Shown here: positions 1 to 9,039 of the stretch, piece after piece
Layout of the letters: each line of letters opens with the position of its first letter
Position numbering within the stretch: the first letter of the stretch is position 1
Origin: JAAFJU01 sp043764895
GTDB taxonomy: Bacteria > Cyanobacteriota > Cyanobacteriia > Leptolyngbyales > Leptolyngbyaceae
NCBI GenBank assembly: GCA_043764895.1
Contig: JAYUJY010000142.1
Span: 1 to 64,000 of the forward strand
Direction of reading: 5' to 3'
Length of the DNA stretch: 64,000 bases
Position numbers and translations under genes: made by a program
Notes under the pieces: generated by a model
Told to the model about the DNA's origin: nothing
The model's input: the letters and a program-made list of their open reading frames with translations, nothing else
Database searches by the model: none

Positions 1-1
1 C

Positions 2-118
<117 letters not shown>

Positions 119-153
119 ATTGAATCTGTCTTTCACTGAGTGATTGAGTAGAG

Positions 154-191
154 CAAAGGCTTCTTCTGGAAACAGGAGAGGCTTTTGTTTT
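154..191 (+). terminator. probable intrinsic terminator of psbA
   Basis: A GC-containing stem is formed by CAAAGGCTTCTTCTG and CAGGAGAGGCTTTTG around a GAAA tetraloop, with some G-U pairs. It is followed at once by TTTTG. It lies just downstream of the psbA stop and before the next gene, as expected for a rho-independent terminator. Confidence 0.75.
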
Positions 192-322
192 GGGCGATTT
201 GGAAAATTTGTTCATTTCTTAGGGTTTAATCTCAGCCATCCTTGAGATTTCTGAGGTCTAATATAAGGTGTGGCATCGTTCAGATTATCGTTCGTTCGTT
301 TCATCCCAATTCCTTATTTACC

Positions 323-1051
323 ATGTCAACGTCAAACCGCAGTATGCTTCGTTATTTGCTAATAGGATTCTCGATCGTTTCGCTCGGTCTAGCTGCTTTT
401 GCCTATAGCGGGATGAGTTTGTTTCGATCGCAAGACGCCTACAATTCATCGGTATCTGCCGTGAATATCGTTGATCCAGTCATTAATTTGCCAAAATCGG
501 GCGCGAGAAAGTCGCAGACCGTTGTACTAGCTGGAGGATGCTTCTGGGGTGTGGAAGGCGTCTTTGAAAAACTTAAAGGAGTCTCGGCGGTAGTCTCTGG
601 TTTCTCGGGTGGTAATGCGGCAACGGCACACTATGAGGTGGTCTCTACAGGTTTAACCAATCATGCTGAAGTGGTTCAAATTACCTATGATCCAGAACAG
701 GTTTCTTATGGCCAGCTTTTGAAAGTGTTCTTTGCGATCGCTCACGACCCCACGCAGCTCAATCGCCAAGGGCCGGATTCTGGACCGCAATATCGATCGG
801 CTATTTTCTTTAACAATCCAGACGAGCAACGGGTCGCCAAAGCTTATATTGAACAATTGAATCAGTCCAAGGTTTTTGCAAAACCGATCGTCACCCAACT
901 CACACTGCTCGATCGTTTTTATGAAGCTGAAGGCTATCACCAGAACTTCATTCAGCGCAACCCGCGTTATCCGTATGTGGTCGTCCATGACTTGCCGAAA
1001 CTAGCTCAACTTAACCAACAGTTTCCGCAACTTCTGAAATCAGATTCTTAA
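323..1051 (+). CDS. msrA: membrane-anchored peptide methionine-S-sulfoxide reductase
   Basis: Reduces methionine-S-sulfoxide in oxidised proteins. The family motif GGCFWG is present, with the catalytic cysteine near residue 73 when translation starts at ATG 323. The catalytic domain runs from about residue 65 to the end, including the GPDSGPQYRSAIF segment. Residues about 8-30 form a hydrophobic N-terminal helix, which suggests export or anchoring on the periplasmic or lumenal side. An in-frame TTG at 242 would give 269 residues, but the added stretch is not hydrophobic and ATG 323 directly precedes the signal-like helix, so I prefer 323. It is followed 31 bases later by msrB on the same strand, so the two probably form one operon covering both sulfoxide stereoisomers. 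Confidence 0.95.
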   Translation: MSTSNRSMLRYLLIGFSIVSLGLAAFAYSGMSLFRSQDAYNSSVSAVNIVDPVINLPKSGARKSQTVVLAGGCFWGVEGVFEKLKGVSAVVSGFSGGNAATAHYEVVSTGLTNHAEVVQITYDPEQVSYGQLLKVFFAIAHDPTQLNRQGPDSGPQYRSAIFFNNPDEQRVAKAYIEQLNQSKVFAKPIVTQLTLLDRFYEAEGYHQNFIQRNPRYPYVVVHDLPKLAQLNQQFPQLLKSDS

Positions 1052-1082
1052 GCCACTCAATTCAACACTTTGGAGTAATAAA

Positions 1083-1580
1083 ATGAATCGTCGTTATTGG
1101 CTAATCTTGGGCTTGAGCGCGATCGGAATTTCGCCCTTGCTTTTGCGGTATACGTCAGACCGTGAACCTCTTGCAAAACGATCGACCGTGGAATTTGAAG
1201 TCATGAAAACGGAGGAGGAATGGCAAAAAATTCTGACCCCAAAACAGTTTAAAGTCCTGCGTCTAGAGAGCACTGAAGCACCCCGCAGCAGCCCACTCGA
1301 CAAAGAATATGGCATAGGTTCCTATACTTGTGCAGGCTGTGATTTGCCCTTGTTCACCTCAAAGACCAAGTTCGATAGTGGAACGGGCTGGCCAAGTTTT
1401 TATGCGCCTGTAGACGATGCGATCGCCCAACGTAAAGATGGTAAATTTTTGCTTGAACGGACGGAAATTCACTGTCGGCGCTGTGGTGGACATTTAGGGC
1501 ATGTCTTTGAAGATGGTCCGAAACCAACGGGATTGCGTTACTGTATGAACGGGGCAGCGCTGAAATTTATCGGGGCGTGA
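1083..1580 (+). CDS. msrB: membrane-anchored peptide methionine-R-sulfoxide reductase
   Basis: Reduces methionine-R-sulfoxide. Visible family features are two CxxC zinc-binding pairs (CAGC at about residues 83-86 and CRRC near 131-134), the GTGWPSF substrate-pocket motif, GGHLGHVF and the catalytic cysteine in RYCMNGAAL (about residue 154). The N-terminus carries a hydrophobic segment (about residues 4-22), as in the preceding MsrA, so both enzymes probably act outside the cytoplasm. The gene lies 31 bases behind msrA. Many homologues read RYCINSAS or RYCVNSAS around the active cysteine, so NGAAL is a mild variant. The start is preceded by TTGGAGTAATAA, a reasonable ribosome-binding site. Confidence 0.95.
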   Translation: MNRRYWLILGLSAIGISPLLLRYTSDREPLAKRSTVEFEVMKTEEEWQKILTPKQFKVLRLESTEAPRSSPLDKEYGIGSYTCAGCDLPLFTSKTKFDSGTGWPSFYAPVDDAIAQRKDGKFLLERTEIHCRRCGGHLGHVFEDGPKPTGLRYCMNGAALKFIGA

Positions 1581-1627
1581 AAGATGAGAGACTTTGTAAT
1601 GCACATCACGCTAACACAGAGACTTTG

Positions 1628-2293
1628 ATGGAAAAGCTAAAGCTGTCTAATCTGAACTTGGTTGATCTTAAGCGCCATGTTGCACTGACGGAAAAGCCGG
1701 GAATTCAGTATGACTGGCTTAGGGTCGATGACATTGAGCTGTCGGAACGTGAAAATCGCTATGTGGCTGATTTGCAGAACGGGTTGCAGCGGGTTCAAGT
1801 GCATTTGTTCAATGAGGCGACTCTGTGGTCACGGGCGATTTATCCACTTTTGCAGCTTGCAGAACAGGATAATATTCAAATCTGGGCCGAGGTTGGACTG
1901 TCTGCGAAGTATGCAATGTTTGAACTTGAAGGCATTGCGGATGGGGTGATGGGGCCGAGTTTTGCGGGACGGATTCAATGTCCTTATTTTGTAATGGTTG
2001 AGACGAAACGTGGCGTTGAAAATACCAATCCGATTTTTCAATTGTATGGTCAGTTGTTGGCTGCTGCTTGGTTAAATGATCAACTGAAGGAACAGGACGT
2101 TCAAGAAATTTTTGGGTGTTTTACCATAGCTGATTCATGGACATTTGTGCGGGGCGAAGTGAGTGCGATCGCGTCCGATCGACCCACCCTTACAGTCGAA
2201 TTTTCACCCGAATATGCCGAGAAGTTTGATGCGCCGAAAATATTGCGGATTTTGAAGCAGATTATTAGCCGATCGATTTCACGCTTCAAATAA
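1628..2293 (+). CDS. hypothetical protein, possibly a conserved cyanobacterial family
   Basis: About 221 residues from ATG 1628. An in-frame GTG at 1577, overlapping the msrB stop, would add 17 residues. I do not recognise the family. The protein is soluble-looking with no signal peptide or membrane segment. A central stretch contains GPSFAGRIQCPYFVMVETKRG, in which PYF..VETK recalls the E-x-K of PD-(D/E)XK nuclease folds, but this alone is too weak for a functional call. It follows the msr pair on the same strand and may be cotranscribed. The 3' end overlaps the convergent DUF72 gene by 15 bases. Confidence 0.7.
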   Translation: MEKLKLSNLNLVDLKRHVALTEKPGIQYDWLRVDDIELSERENRYVADLQNGLQRVQVHLFNEATLWSRAIYPLLQLAEQDNIQIWAEVGLSAKYAMFELEGIADGVMGPSFAGRIQCPYFVMVETKRGVENTNPIFQLYGQLLAAAWLNDQLKEQDVQEIFGCFTIADSWTFVRGEVSAIASDRPTLTVEFSPEYAEKFDAPKILRILKQIISRSISRFK

Positions 2294-3205
2294 TCCTAAT
2301 TGGGTTAACTCTTCATTGGGCAACGTATTCCAAGGTAACGGCGGGACGGGAACGCTCGCTCGCTCTAGCAATTCCTGAAAATATCGAGCGTTTTGAGGCG
2401 AGTTTTCCTCTTTGGGACAATGGACGAAGAAATACACGGTTTTTCCATTTTGGAGCCACACTCGAATCTGCTCAACCCATCCATTCAGGTATTCGGTGTT
2501 GCGATCGCGGATGGGATGACTAATGTATCGCACAAAGGCAGTATTAGCGGTAACGATCGGCTGGACGGGAACGTTAGGCTTTTTGTTGATGGAGTATTGC
2601 TGAGGATTATCGTCAGCGTTAGTATTAGCATTAGTATTAGCATGGGTATCACCATTCACTCTGACATTGTAAACAGGCCGGGAATCGAGCAACACCCGAT
2701 CGATTCCATGCTCAGTTAGCCGTTGGTTCAGGCGATCGGCGTAGCGAGTATCAAACCATTGGAGATGACGAACTTCGAGGAAAAGTGGGACTTGGGTCGC
2801 CGATCGCCAACTGGAGAGAAACAAGTCCAAATCGGCAAAATTCGTAGGGCCATAGCTCGGGGGAAGCTGAAGAAATAAGCCGCCTAGTCGATCGCCCAAA
2901 CCCTGCATCAGATCTAAAAACTGAAAGGCTTGGGGCAAGTAGGGCATGAGGCGACCTTGATGGGTGAGAGTCTTGGGGAGCTTAGGGAAAAACTGAAATC
3001 CAGGCTCGGTTTCTAGACGCCAACGATCGATGGTTTGTGGGCTAGGAATGGAATAAAACGTCGTGTTCCCTTCCACAATTGAAAACCGTTTTGCGTAGCA
3101 GTTTAGAAAATTAGATGGGCGAGTTTTTGCTGGAAACAGATTGCCTACCCAATTTTTGTAGCCCCAAATCGCCAGTCCGATCGCAAAATTTTGGTTCGAT
3201 GACAT
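2279..3205 (-). CDS. DUF72 (YecE-like) TIM-barrel family protein
   Basis: About 308 residues. The N-terminus (IGLAIWGYKNWVGNLFP followed by an FNCYAKRFSIVEGNTTFYSIP segment) and the later ...QLPPSYG... and FLEVRHLQWFD stretches are typical of the DUF72/YecE family. The family has a TIM-barrel fold and no settled enzymatic role. Around residues 190-205 there is an Asn/Thr-rich insert (ANTNANTNAD) encoded by a hexanucleotide microsatellite. It lies in a loop position and probably varies in length between strains. The gene is convergent with the upstream hypothetical gene and divergent from the rhomboid gene. No partner gene suggests a specific job. Confidence 0.85.
   Translation of the reverse strand: MSSNQNFAIGLAIWGYKNWVGNLFPAKTRPSNFLNCYAKRFSIVEGNTTFYSIPSPQTIDRWRLETEPGFQFFPKLPKTLTHQGRLMPYLPQAFQFLDLMQGLGDRLGGLFLQLPPSYGPTNFADLDLFLSSWRSATQVPLFLEVRHLQWFDTRYADRLNQRLTEHGIDRVLLDSRPVYNVRVNGDTHANTNANTNADDNPQQYSINKKPNVPVQPIVTANTAFVRYISHPIRDRNTEYLNGWVEQIRVWLQNGKTVYFFVHCPKEENSPQNARYFQELLERASVPVPPLPWNTLPNEELTQLGLFEA
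2617..2645. repeat. in-frame hexanucleotide microsatellite (ATTAGT/ATTAGC)n
   Basis: Tandem units of TTAGTA/TTAGCA lie inside the DUF72 gene. On the minus strand they encode alternating Ala-Asn-Thr-Asn residues. The unit length is a multiple of three, so changes in copy number keep the reading frame. Confidence 0.8.
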
Positions 3206-3264
3206 GATTTAAAAAGAATACGTTAAAGTATCGATAATACCCGCTATCAAGATAGGATTTTCTA

Positions 3265-3888
3265 ATGTCGTCACGTCATTCGGTTGGATCCGTTAAGCAA
3301 GAAGCGACCGGATTGTTTCAAGAAATTTCGTCCCATGCAACGCTCTTGACCTGTATCGTCGTTTTGCTGTGGGCTATTGAACTCGCTGATGCACTTTTAG
3401 GCGGAACGTTAGATCGGTTCGGGATTCGCCCTCGGAATATAGCCGGATTGCAGGGGATTTTCTTTGCGCCGTTTTTACATGCAAACTGGTTACACTTAAT
3501 CGGGAATACGATCCCGTTAGTGGTGCTGAGTACGTTGATTTTGGCGCGCGATCGAGGAGAGTGGATTATCGTAACTATTCTCGCAGCGCTAGGAAGTGGG
3601 GCGGGAACGTGGCTCTTTGGTGCGCCGAATACGCTGCACATTGGGGCGAGTGGCGTAATTTTTGGATACTTTGGTTATCTGGTGACACGGGCCTGGTTCG
3701 ATCGATCGATCGGGTCGATGGTGGTGTCTTTGCTGGTGATTGCGATGTTTGGCGGGATGATCTGGGGAATTTCACCCATTCAGCGAGGGATTTCTTGGGA
3801 AGGCCACTTGTTTGGGTTATTGGCGGGAGTGGGAACGGCGTGGTTAGTAGCAGGGATTAACCGGAAGACGAAGGCTGGTAAATTTTAA
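3265..3888 (+). CDS. rhomboid family intramembrane serine protease
   Basis: About 207 residues, strongly hydrophobic with roughly six membrane helices. The rhomboid catalytic dyad is visible: GASG with Ser at about residue 129, and EGHLFG with His at about residue 181. The HANWLHLIGNT segment near residues 71-81 matches the conserved HxxxxHxxxN motif in transmembrane helix 2. It should cleave transmembrane substrates within the bilayer, but the substrate is unknown. It is transcribed divergently from the DUF72 gene and followed by an ExbD gene on the same strand. Length is normal for short bacterial rhomboids. Confidence 0.92.
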   Translation: MSSRHSVGSVKQEATGLFQEISSHATLLTCIVVLLWAIELADALLGGTLDRFGIRPRNIAGLQGIFFAPFLHANWLHLIGNTIPLVVLSTLILARDRGEWIIVTILAALGSGAGTWLFGAPNTLHIGASGVIFGYFGYLVTRAWFDRSIGSMVVSLLVIAMFGGMIWGISPIQRGISWEGHLFGLLAGVGTAWLVAGINRKTKAGKF

Positions 3889-3998
3889 AGGGAAGAATAA
3901 GGCTTCTTTCAGATTAAATTTATGCCAGTAAGATAGGGCGTCTGGATTTGTTCTAGACTTCTAGCGTGTTGTGCCTCACTCAGTGGTTTAGGTCTATC

Positions 3999-4403
3999 AT
4001 GCGTCTACCCGAAGAACCGGATCAACCGTTTCAAATTAATATTGTGCCAATGATCGATGTGGTGTTTGCACTGCTGACGTTTTTTATTATGTCTACGCTA
4101 ACGCTGACACGATCGGAAGGACTCCCTGTAAACCTTCCCGGTGCGCAAACCGCTAAACCGATCAATCAAGAAAGACCTGTCGAGATTACCATTGATGCAA
4201 AAGGCGTGCTATCGATTGATCGTCAGGCCGTTGAACTCAGTGAATTGCGCGATCGCATCAAAAATCTTCTCAGCAAAAACACGCAGAAGACCGTCTTGAT
4301 TCGGGCGGATGAACAGGTGACCCATGGGAGAGTGGTTGCGGTGATGGATGCGGTTCGGCAGGTGGCGGGGGCAAAGTTGGCTATCGCAAGTCAGAAGAAA
4401 TAA
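3999..4403 (+). CDS. ExbD/TolR-family biopolymer transport protein
   Basis: About 134 residues from ATG 3999. An in-frame upstream start at 3966 is possible but adds an unconserved stretch. The layout is that of ExbD/TolR: a short cytoplasmic N-terminus, one membrane helix beginning IVPMIDVVFALLTFFIM with the conserved proton-coupling Asp, then a periplasmic domain ending in a hydrophobic strand region. ExbD works with ExbB to couple proton-motive force to TonB-like transport. No ExbB is adjacent here. A complete ExbB-ExbD pair lies 30 kb away in the iron island, so this may be a second, orphan ExbD. The 3' end overlaps cbiD convergently by 23 bases. Confidence 0.9.
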   Translation: MRLPEEPDQPFQINIVPMIDVVFALLTFFIMSTLTLTRSEGLPVNLPGAQTAKPINQERPVEITIDAKGVLSIDRQAVELSELRDRIKNLLSKNTQKTVLIRADEQVTHGRVVAVMDAVRQVAGAKLAIASQKK

Positions 4404-5457
4404 TCTGGCCTTGGCGATCGAACAGCGTCACGGTCAGCTTGAGTTGGGCATCGGCATATTTTCTGACGTAGCGATCGGCTTTTTGGGCAATCATCTTAGA
4501 GAGGCGATCAAAAACAGGTTGCGCAAATCCCACAGACACCAAATATTGATAAGCTTCGTCGGCGGTTTGAGACGTGAGGACTCGCTTCGCTAGGGTGACG
4601 TCACCGCCCGATTGGATCACCGCCGCACTGATGATTTCGAGCTTGGCATCAGCGAGATGGCTGGACGTGTTGAAAATGCCGCCTGCAAGTTTGATAAGTT
4701 TGCCTTGGTAGCCCAGCAAATGAACGGATGTCACCCCTTGCAGGCCCGCTTCCACGAGCAACGCCCCGACCCAATTTCCAGTCTGGACCACTGTTTCGGG
4801 ATCAATGCCAAGGCGATCGGCGACTCGTAATCCATTGCTGCCAATGCAAAACGTGAGATCGGGCGATCGGGCCGCTTTGTCTCTAAGAACTTGCTGGTAT
4901 TCGACAAAATGTTGTTCGGTGGACAGCGGTTTGGAAATGCCGCTTGTGCCCAATAGCGACAAGCCTTCAACAATCCCAAAGGCGGCATTCGAGGTCCGAT
5001 CGGCCAAAATGCGTCCTTCTGGCAAAATAATCGTAATCTTGAGCGCTTGCTCCGGCAACAACAGCGGCTCTAAGTTCGCCGCAAATAACCGTTTGGCATA
5101 CTGATAAATGGCAGGTTCACCCTCAACGATCGATCGCCCTAGTCCTTCTCCGCCCTCTAGAATTAGCGCATTGAGTCCATCCGGCGATCGCATCTGCATT
5201 TCCACCTGTGCCCAAATCGGCGTGTTGCGCGTCAGGTCTAAATTATCGCCGGGATCGCTGAGGGTGATACCCAGCGCACGATTCGGTCTAATCCGGGCCA
5301 CCTGCTGAATCGGAATGTCGGCGGTGCCACTATCATCGAGGAGATCGAGGGAGACCGATCGGCTAATCGAATCATTCAGATGGGGATAGAGGTGCAAAAA
5401 TGCCGCTTTCGCCGCTGCAACTGCAAAAACCGGAAGGGTATATCCAGAGCGAGACAT
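4381..5457 (-). CDS. cbiD: cobalt-precorrin-5B (C1)-methyltransferase
   Basis: About 358 residues matching CbiD. The N-terminal SGYTLPVFAVAAAKAAF corresponds to the usual GyTtGTcAAAAAKAA glycine/alanine-rich start. The GGEGLGRSIVEGEPAI segment and NAAFGIVEGLSLLGTSGI follow the family pattern, as does HLLGYQGKLIKLAGGIFNTSSHLADAK. CbiD methylates C-1 of cobalt-precorrin-5B in anaerobic-type cobalamin (pseudocobalamin) synthesis in the cytoplasm. No other cob/cbi gene is in the window, in keeping with the scattered cobalamin genes of cyanobacteria. The 3' end overlaps the ExbD gene convergently. Confidence 0.92.
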   Translation of the reverse strand: MSRSGYTLPVFAVAAAKAAFLHLYPHLNDSISRSVSLDLLDDSGTADIPIQQVARIRPNRALGITLSDPGDNLDLTRNTPIWAQVEMQMRSPDGLNALILEGGEGLGRSIVEGEPAIYQYAKRLFAANLEPLLLPEQALKITIILPEGRILADRTSNAAFGIVEGLSLLGTSGISKPLSTEQHFVEYQQVLRDKAARSPDLTFCIGSNGLRVADRLGIDPETVVQTGNWVGALLVEAGLQGVTSVHLLGYQGKLIKLAGGIFNTSSHLADAKLEIISAAVIQSGGDVTLAKRVLTSQTADEAYQYLVSVGFAQPVFDRLSKMIAQKADRYVRKYADAQLKLTVTLFDRQGQIISSDLR

Positions 5458-5709
5458 AGGTTAGATAAGGTTAGGGGGCTTTTTTTACAGTTCTATTATT
5501 CTCACGCAAATTTCGTTAAGGTTTCCGGATTTAGTTCGATTCATTTGAAGTTTAATCTCAAAGGGCAAGGCTTAGGGATTATCTTAGAAAATAGGCCATG
5601 ACCTAGGGCACTGACCATCTATCTTTTCCTATGCCACAATAATAGACGTCAATAGACGTATCGTCAGACGCATCGTTTCACTCCACTTCCCAATTAACCC
5701 GTTGCCCCC
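5458..5709. other. intergenic region, no gene seen
   Basis: Divergent spacer of about 250 bases between cbiD and the P-type ATPase gene. It presumably holds both promoters. A short direct repeat (AATAGACGTCAATAGACGTATCGTC) sits at about 5641-5665. I see no RNA gene or riboswitch, in particular no recognisable cobalamin riboswitch ahead of cbiD. Confidence 0.5.
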
Positions 5710-8163
5710 ATGTCTACGCTTCCTACCGGATTGACTCACGACGAAGTATTGCGCCGCCGAGCTGCGGGACAGGGTAATAATGTCAAAATCAAAACCAGTC
5801 GATCGTACTGGGAAATCTTCCAAGAAAATCTGATCACCTTTATTAATATGGTGTTCTTTTCCCTCAGTGCGATCATGATTGCACTGAGGCGCTATGGTGA
5901 TGCGATTTTAGTGGCCGTTGTGATTCTGACGGGCGTCGTGATTGGCATTGTCCAAGAAATTTGGGCCAAGCGAAAATTAGACGAAATCGCCCTCCTCCAG
6001 CGCCCCACCGCTAGCGTCATTCGGGAGGGGAAGGAGCTTGAAATTGTGCCTGATGACTTAGTGCTGGGCGATTTTATGGCGTTGCGATCGGGGGATCAAA
6101 TCCTGGTTGATGGCGTCATTGTGGGGGAAGGCAAAGTGGAAGTAGATGAGTCACTCCTGACCGGAGAATCTGACCTCATTGTCAAGACCGCAGGCGATCA
6201 GGTGTTCTCAGGGACGACGTGTGTCAGTGGGATGGCGTACTTCGAGGCGACGCAGGTGGGGACTTACACCGTGGCCTATAAGCTGATCACCGGGGCACGA
6301 TCGTTTCGTAAAGTACTGACGCCGTTGCAGCGAGAAATTAATTTTGTGATTCGGGCTTTGCTGATGGTGTCGTGCTTTTTGTGGTTGCTCGTCGGGATTA
6401 GTTTTTTCAGCCGCACCTATAGTTTTGCGGACATTGTGCAGCACGCAGCGGTGGTGGCGGGGCTGGTTCCGGCGGGGCTGCTGATTGCGATTACGGTGGC
6501 CTATGGCACGGGCGCGGTGCGGATGCTGGGCCAGGACGTTCTCATTCAGCAGGCCAATGCAGTGGAGTCCCTAAGCCATGTGGATGTGCTATGCGTTGAT
6601 AAAACGGGAACGCTCACGGCCAATCAAATTAATCTTCAGTCCGTCTATCCGATCGGCATTTCAGACCTTGGCCTGCGCGAAATCATGGGGAACTACGCCC
6701 ACAACACCACGGCCCCCAACAAAACCTCGGAAGCCTTAGCCATGGGGTGCCCCGGAACGAGGCAAACGGTTAATGCTGAGATTCCGTTTTCGTCTGCCCG
6801 GAAGTGGAGCGCCATTGCATTCGATAGCAATCACTCTTCGACTAAAACTTCCTACGTTCTAGGTGCGCCGGAGATGCTAGAAGGCGCAATAGAGTACACC
6901 CCAGAGATGCGATCGCTTCTGGATGAGGGAACCGTGCAGGGTCTGCGGGTGCTGGTGTTTGGAGAATGTGCTGGCACGGACTGGATGAAAGACGAAGCCT
7001 GTGCATTGCCGATGATCAAACCCTTAGGGATTTTATATTTTAGCGATCAACTCCGGACAAATGTCGCCGAAACCCTGAGCCAATTCCGCACCGCAGGCGT
7101 CGAACTTAAGGTCATTTCCGGTGACAATCCGGACACCGTGGCCTCAATAGCTAAGCAGGCAGGACTCGCCATAGACGACGATCTCAAAATCGTCTCGGGC
7201 CTAGACCTTGCAGCCATGAGTGAGGCTGAATTTCGACAGACGGCCTTGAGTGCGACGATTTTTGGGCGAATTACGCCAGAACAGAAGGCGGCGCTAGTCA
7301 AAGCCTTGCGGGATCAAAAACGCTATGTGGCGATGATTGGTGATGGCGTCAATGACGTGCTGTCGCTCAAGCAGGCGAACCTGGGTATTGCCATGGAAAG
7401 CGGTAGTAAAGCCACGCGATCGGTGGCTGATATTGTGTTGCTCAAGGATTCATTTGCGTCTCTGCCGCAGGCGCTCCTAGAAGGGCAACGGATTCATAAT
7501 GGCATTCGGGATTCGCTGGCGTTATTTCTGGTGCGAATTGGCTGCGTTACGATGCTAATTTTTTCCATTGCGATGGTGACGGACAGCTTCCCGTTTCTCA
7601 ATAAACAAAGTGCCCTGCTTGCTCTCTACGGGGTCGGTTTACCCACGGCAGCATTTCCTCTCTGGGCCACACCGGGCGTTGTCCAAAAACGTCGGAGCTT
7701 GATGCGATCGCTGTTGCACTTTATTATCCCGGCGACGATCACAATGACGATCGTTGCGATGTTTGTTTATCTATTGTTTTTAATGCGAGCCATCTTGGAT
7801 CTCCCACCGGGTGTACGGATTTCTGCGGCTGACTATACGTTACCGCGTACAGCATTGGTGACGGTGTTGGTGTTTTGTCACTTGCTGCTGTTGCCGTTTT
7901 TGAAACCCCCGACGCAATTTTTTGTCGGCGGCGGTGAGCCAGTTTGCAAAGATTGGCGCTACAGCATCAGTGCCATTGTCCTCGCTGGACTTACCCTGAT
8001 CACTTTAGTCAATCCGGTTTTGAGGGATTTCTATGAGCTGGCGACGCTGAGTGGTACAGATATTGCCTTCCTCCTGGCGGTGGCGCTGGAGTGGGGGTTG
8101 ATTTTGCGAGTCCTTTGGCGCAGTCGATTCTTCGATCGGTTCTTAGGCATCCATCTGGGGTAG
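5710..8163 (+). CDS. HAD-type P-type cation-transporting ATPase
   Basis: About 817 residues with the P-type order: an actuator domain with TGES (Glu about 153), the phosphorylation site DKTGTLTA (Asp about 297), a nucleotide domain, then the hinge GDGVND (about 543-548) and a C-terminal membrane block of about six helices. It pumps a cation across the membrane using ATP. Length and architecture resemble the bacterial CtpE/P2-like group more than the CPx heavy-metal pumps, since there is no CPC and no N-terminal metal domain. In helix 4 the usual PEGL is VPAGL (Ala about 255), removing a glutamate that binds Ca2+ in related pumps. I therefore leave the ion open. A hypothetical membrane protein gene follows 24 bases later. 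Confidence 0.93.
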   Translation: MSTLPTGLTHDEVLRRRAAGQGNNVKIKTSRSYWEIFQENLITFINMVFFSLSAIMIALRRYGDAILVAVVILTGVVIGIVQEIWAKRKLDEIALLQRPTASVIREGKELEIVPDDLVLGDFMALRSGDQILVDGVIVGEGKVEVDESLLTGESDLIVKTAGDQVFSGTTCVSGMAYFEATQVGTYTVAYKLITGARSFRKVLTPLQREINFVIRALLMVSCFLWLLVGISFFSRTYSFADIVQHAAVVAGLVPAGLLIAITVAYGTGAVRMLGQDVLIQQANAVESLSHVDVLCVDKTGTLTANQINLQSVYPIGISDLGLREIMGNYAHNTTAPNKTSEALAMGCPGTRQTVNAEIPFSSARKWSAIAFDSNHSSTKTSYVLGAPEMLEGAIEYTPEMRSLLDEGTVQGLRVLVFGECAGTDWMKDEACALPMIKPLGILYFSDQLRTNVAETLSQFRTAGVELKVISGDNPDTVASIAKQAGLAIDDDLKIVSGLDLAAMSEAEFRQTALSATIFGRITPEQKAALVKALRDQKRYVAMIGDGVNDVLSLKQANLGIAMESGSKATRSVADIVLLKDSFASLPQALLEGQRIHNGIRDSLALFLVRIGCVTMLIFSIAMVTDSFPFLNKQSALLALYGVGLPTAAFPLWATPGVVQKRRSLMRSLLHFIIPATITMTIVAMFVYLLFLMRAILDLPPGVRISAADYTLPRTALVTVLVFCHLLLLPFLKPPTQFFVGGGEPVCKDWRYSISAIVLAGLTLITLVNPVLRDFYELATLSGTDIAFLLAVALEWGLILRVLWRSRFFDRFLGIHLG

Positions 8164-8186
8164 ACCTCAAAGATTGAATACACACC

Positions 8187-8867
8187 ATGATCCAGGACAC
8201 CATGACTCAGGACCATTCTCAATCCGCAGCCCAACCCGCGGCCCAACCCGCAGCCCAACCCGCAGCCCAACCCACCAATCCTCCGGTGAAATGGCCTGAA
8301 ATGCTTGCCCTGACCCTCGGGGGTGTGGGACTGATTGGCGCGGCGATCGTTGGACTCGGCCATAAGCTGCTGACAAACATGAATGAAACCCAGCGCGTCG
8401 AGAAAATCGCACAGCGCGTCGTGTCCTATCAATTTCCCAAAGCCTCTAAGGGCACGATCGGACTCAGTATCGGAGCCGAATCCTTTGCGGTCATCAGCGA
8501 TCGCACCTCCGATCCTCAGCTTCGACTCTTTATCCAAAAATCGCCCGTCGATCGAACGGAGCGGACCTCTGAATTTGTGCGGGAAATGGGAGCGGCGGCG
8601 GCGTGGAGTGGAACTTGGGAAGACGGACTCAAAACCCAAACGGATGCGTTTACCTACTGCACCCAGGAAACGGAGCTAGAGACTCGACAAGGGAACTGGC
8701 TTGAAGCGGGACGAGCGGTGAGTATGCCTGCGATCGAGTATAGGCTCTCTGCCGTGACCCAACGCTATGATAAGCAGTACGACCAAAGCATCCGCATTTT
8801 GGCCACGGGTCCACGGGCGCGACAACAAGCGCAATCCCTGCTGCGATCGATTCAATGCCGAGGCTGA
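8187..8867 (+). CDS. hypothetical single-pass membrane protein with AAQP repeats
   Basis: About 226 residues; family not recognised. The N-terminus contains four tandem AAQP units (12-bp DNA repeat), followed by a membrane helix at about residues 37-60. The remaining roughly 165 residues would lie on one side of the membrane and contain a mixed alpha/beta pattern. The gene begins 24 bases after the P-type ATPase stop on the same strand, so cotranscription is likely. A second in-frame ATG lies five codons downstream. A role connected with the pump is only a guess from position. Confidence 0.75.
   Translation: MIQDTMTQDHSQSAAQPAAQPAAQPAAQPTNPPVKWPEMLALTLGGVGLIGAAIVGLGHKLLTNMNETQRVEKIAQRVVSYQFPKASKGTIGLSIGAESFAVISDRTSDPQLRLFIQKSPVDRTERTSEFVREMGAAAAWSGTWEDGLKTQTDAFTYCTQETELETRQGNWLEAGRAVSMPAIEYRLSAVTQRYDKQYDQSIRILATGPRARQQAQSLLRSIQCRG
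8227..8274 (+). repeat. 12-bp tandem repeat encoding (AAQP)4
   Basis: Four near-identical units of GCAGCCCAACCC lie within the hypothetical membrane protein gene. One unit has GCGGCC. The unit length is a multiple of three, so length changes are in frame. Confidence 0.85.
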
Positions 8868-9039
8868 TCGGTGAGGCGATCGGTAATGCTGATCGGTGAG
8901 AATTACCAACACTACAGATGCGACTCTGGTACGACCCAGGTTAGGATGGAATGGGCTGGACCCCCTATTTTTGGCCGATCGGTTCTAGTGGGGTATAGTC
9001 AAACCATTCCAAAAGTGTGAGAGGTTGGCGACCTAAGCT

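Noticed and set aside
4381..5709. Cobalamin riboswitch upstream of cbiD
   Set aside because: No B12-box-like conserved sequence was seen in the 250-base spacer.
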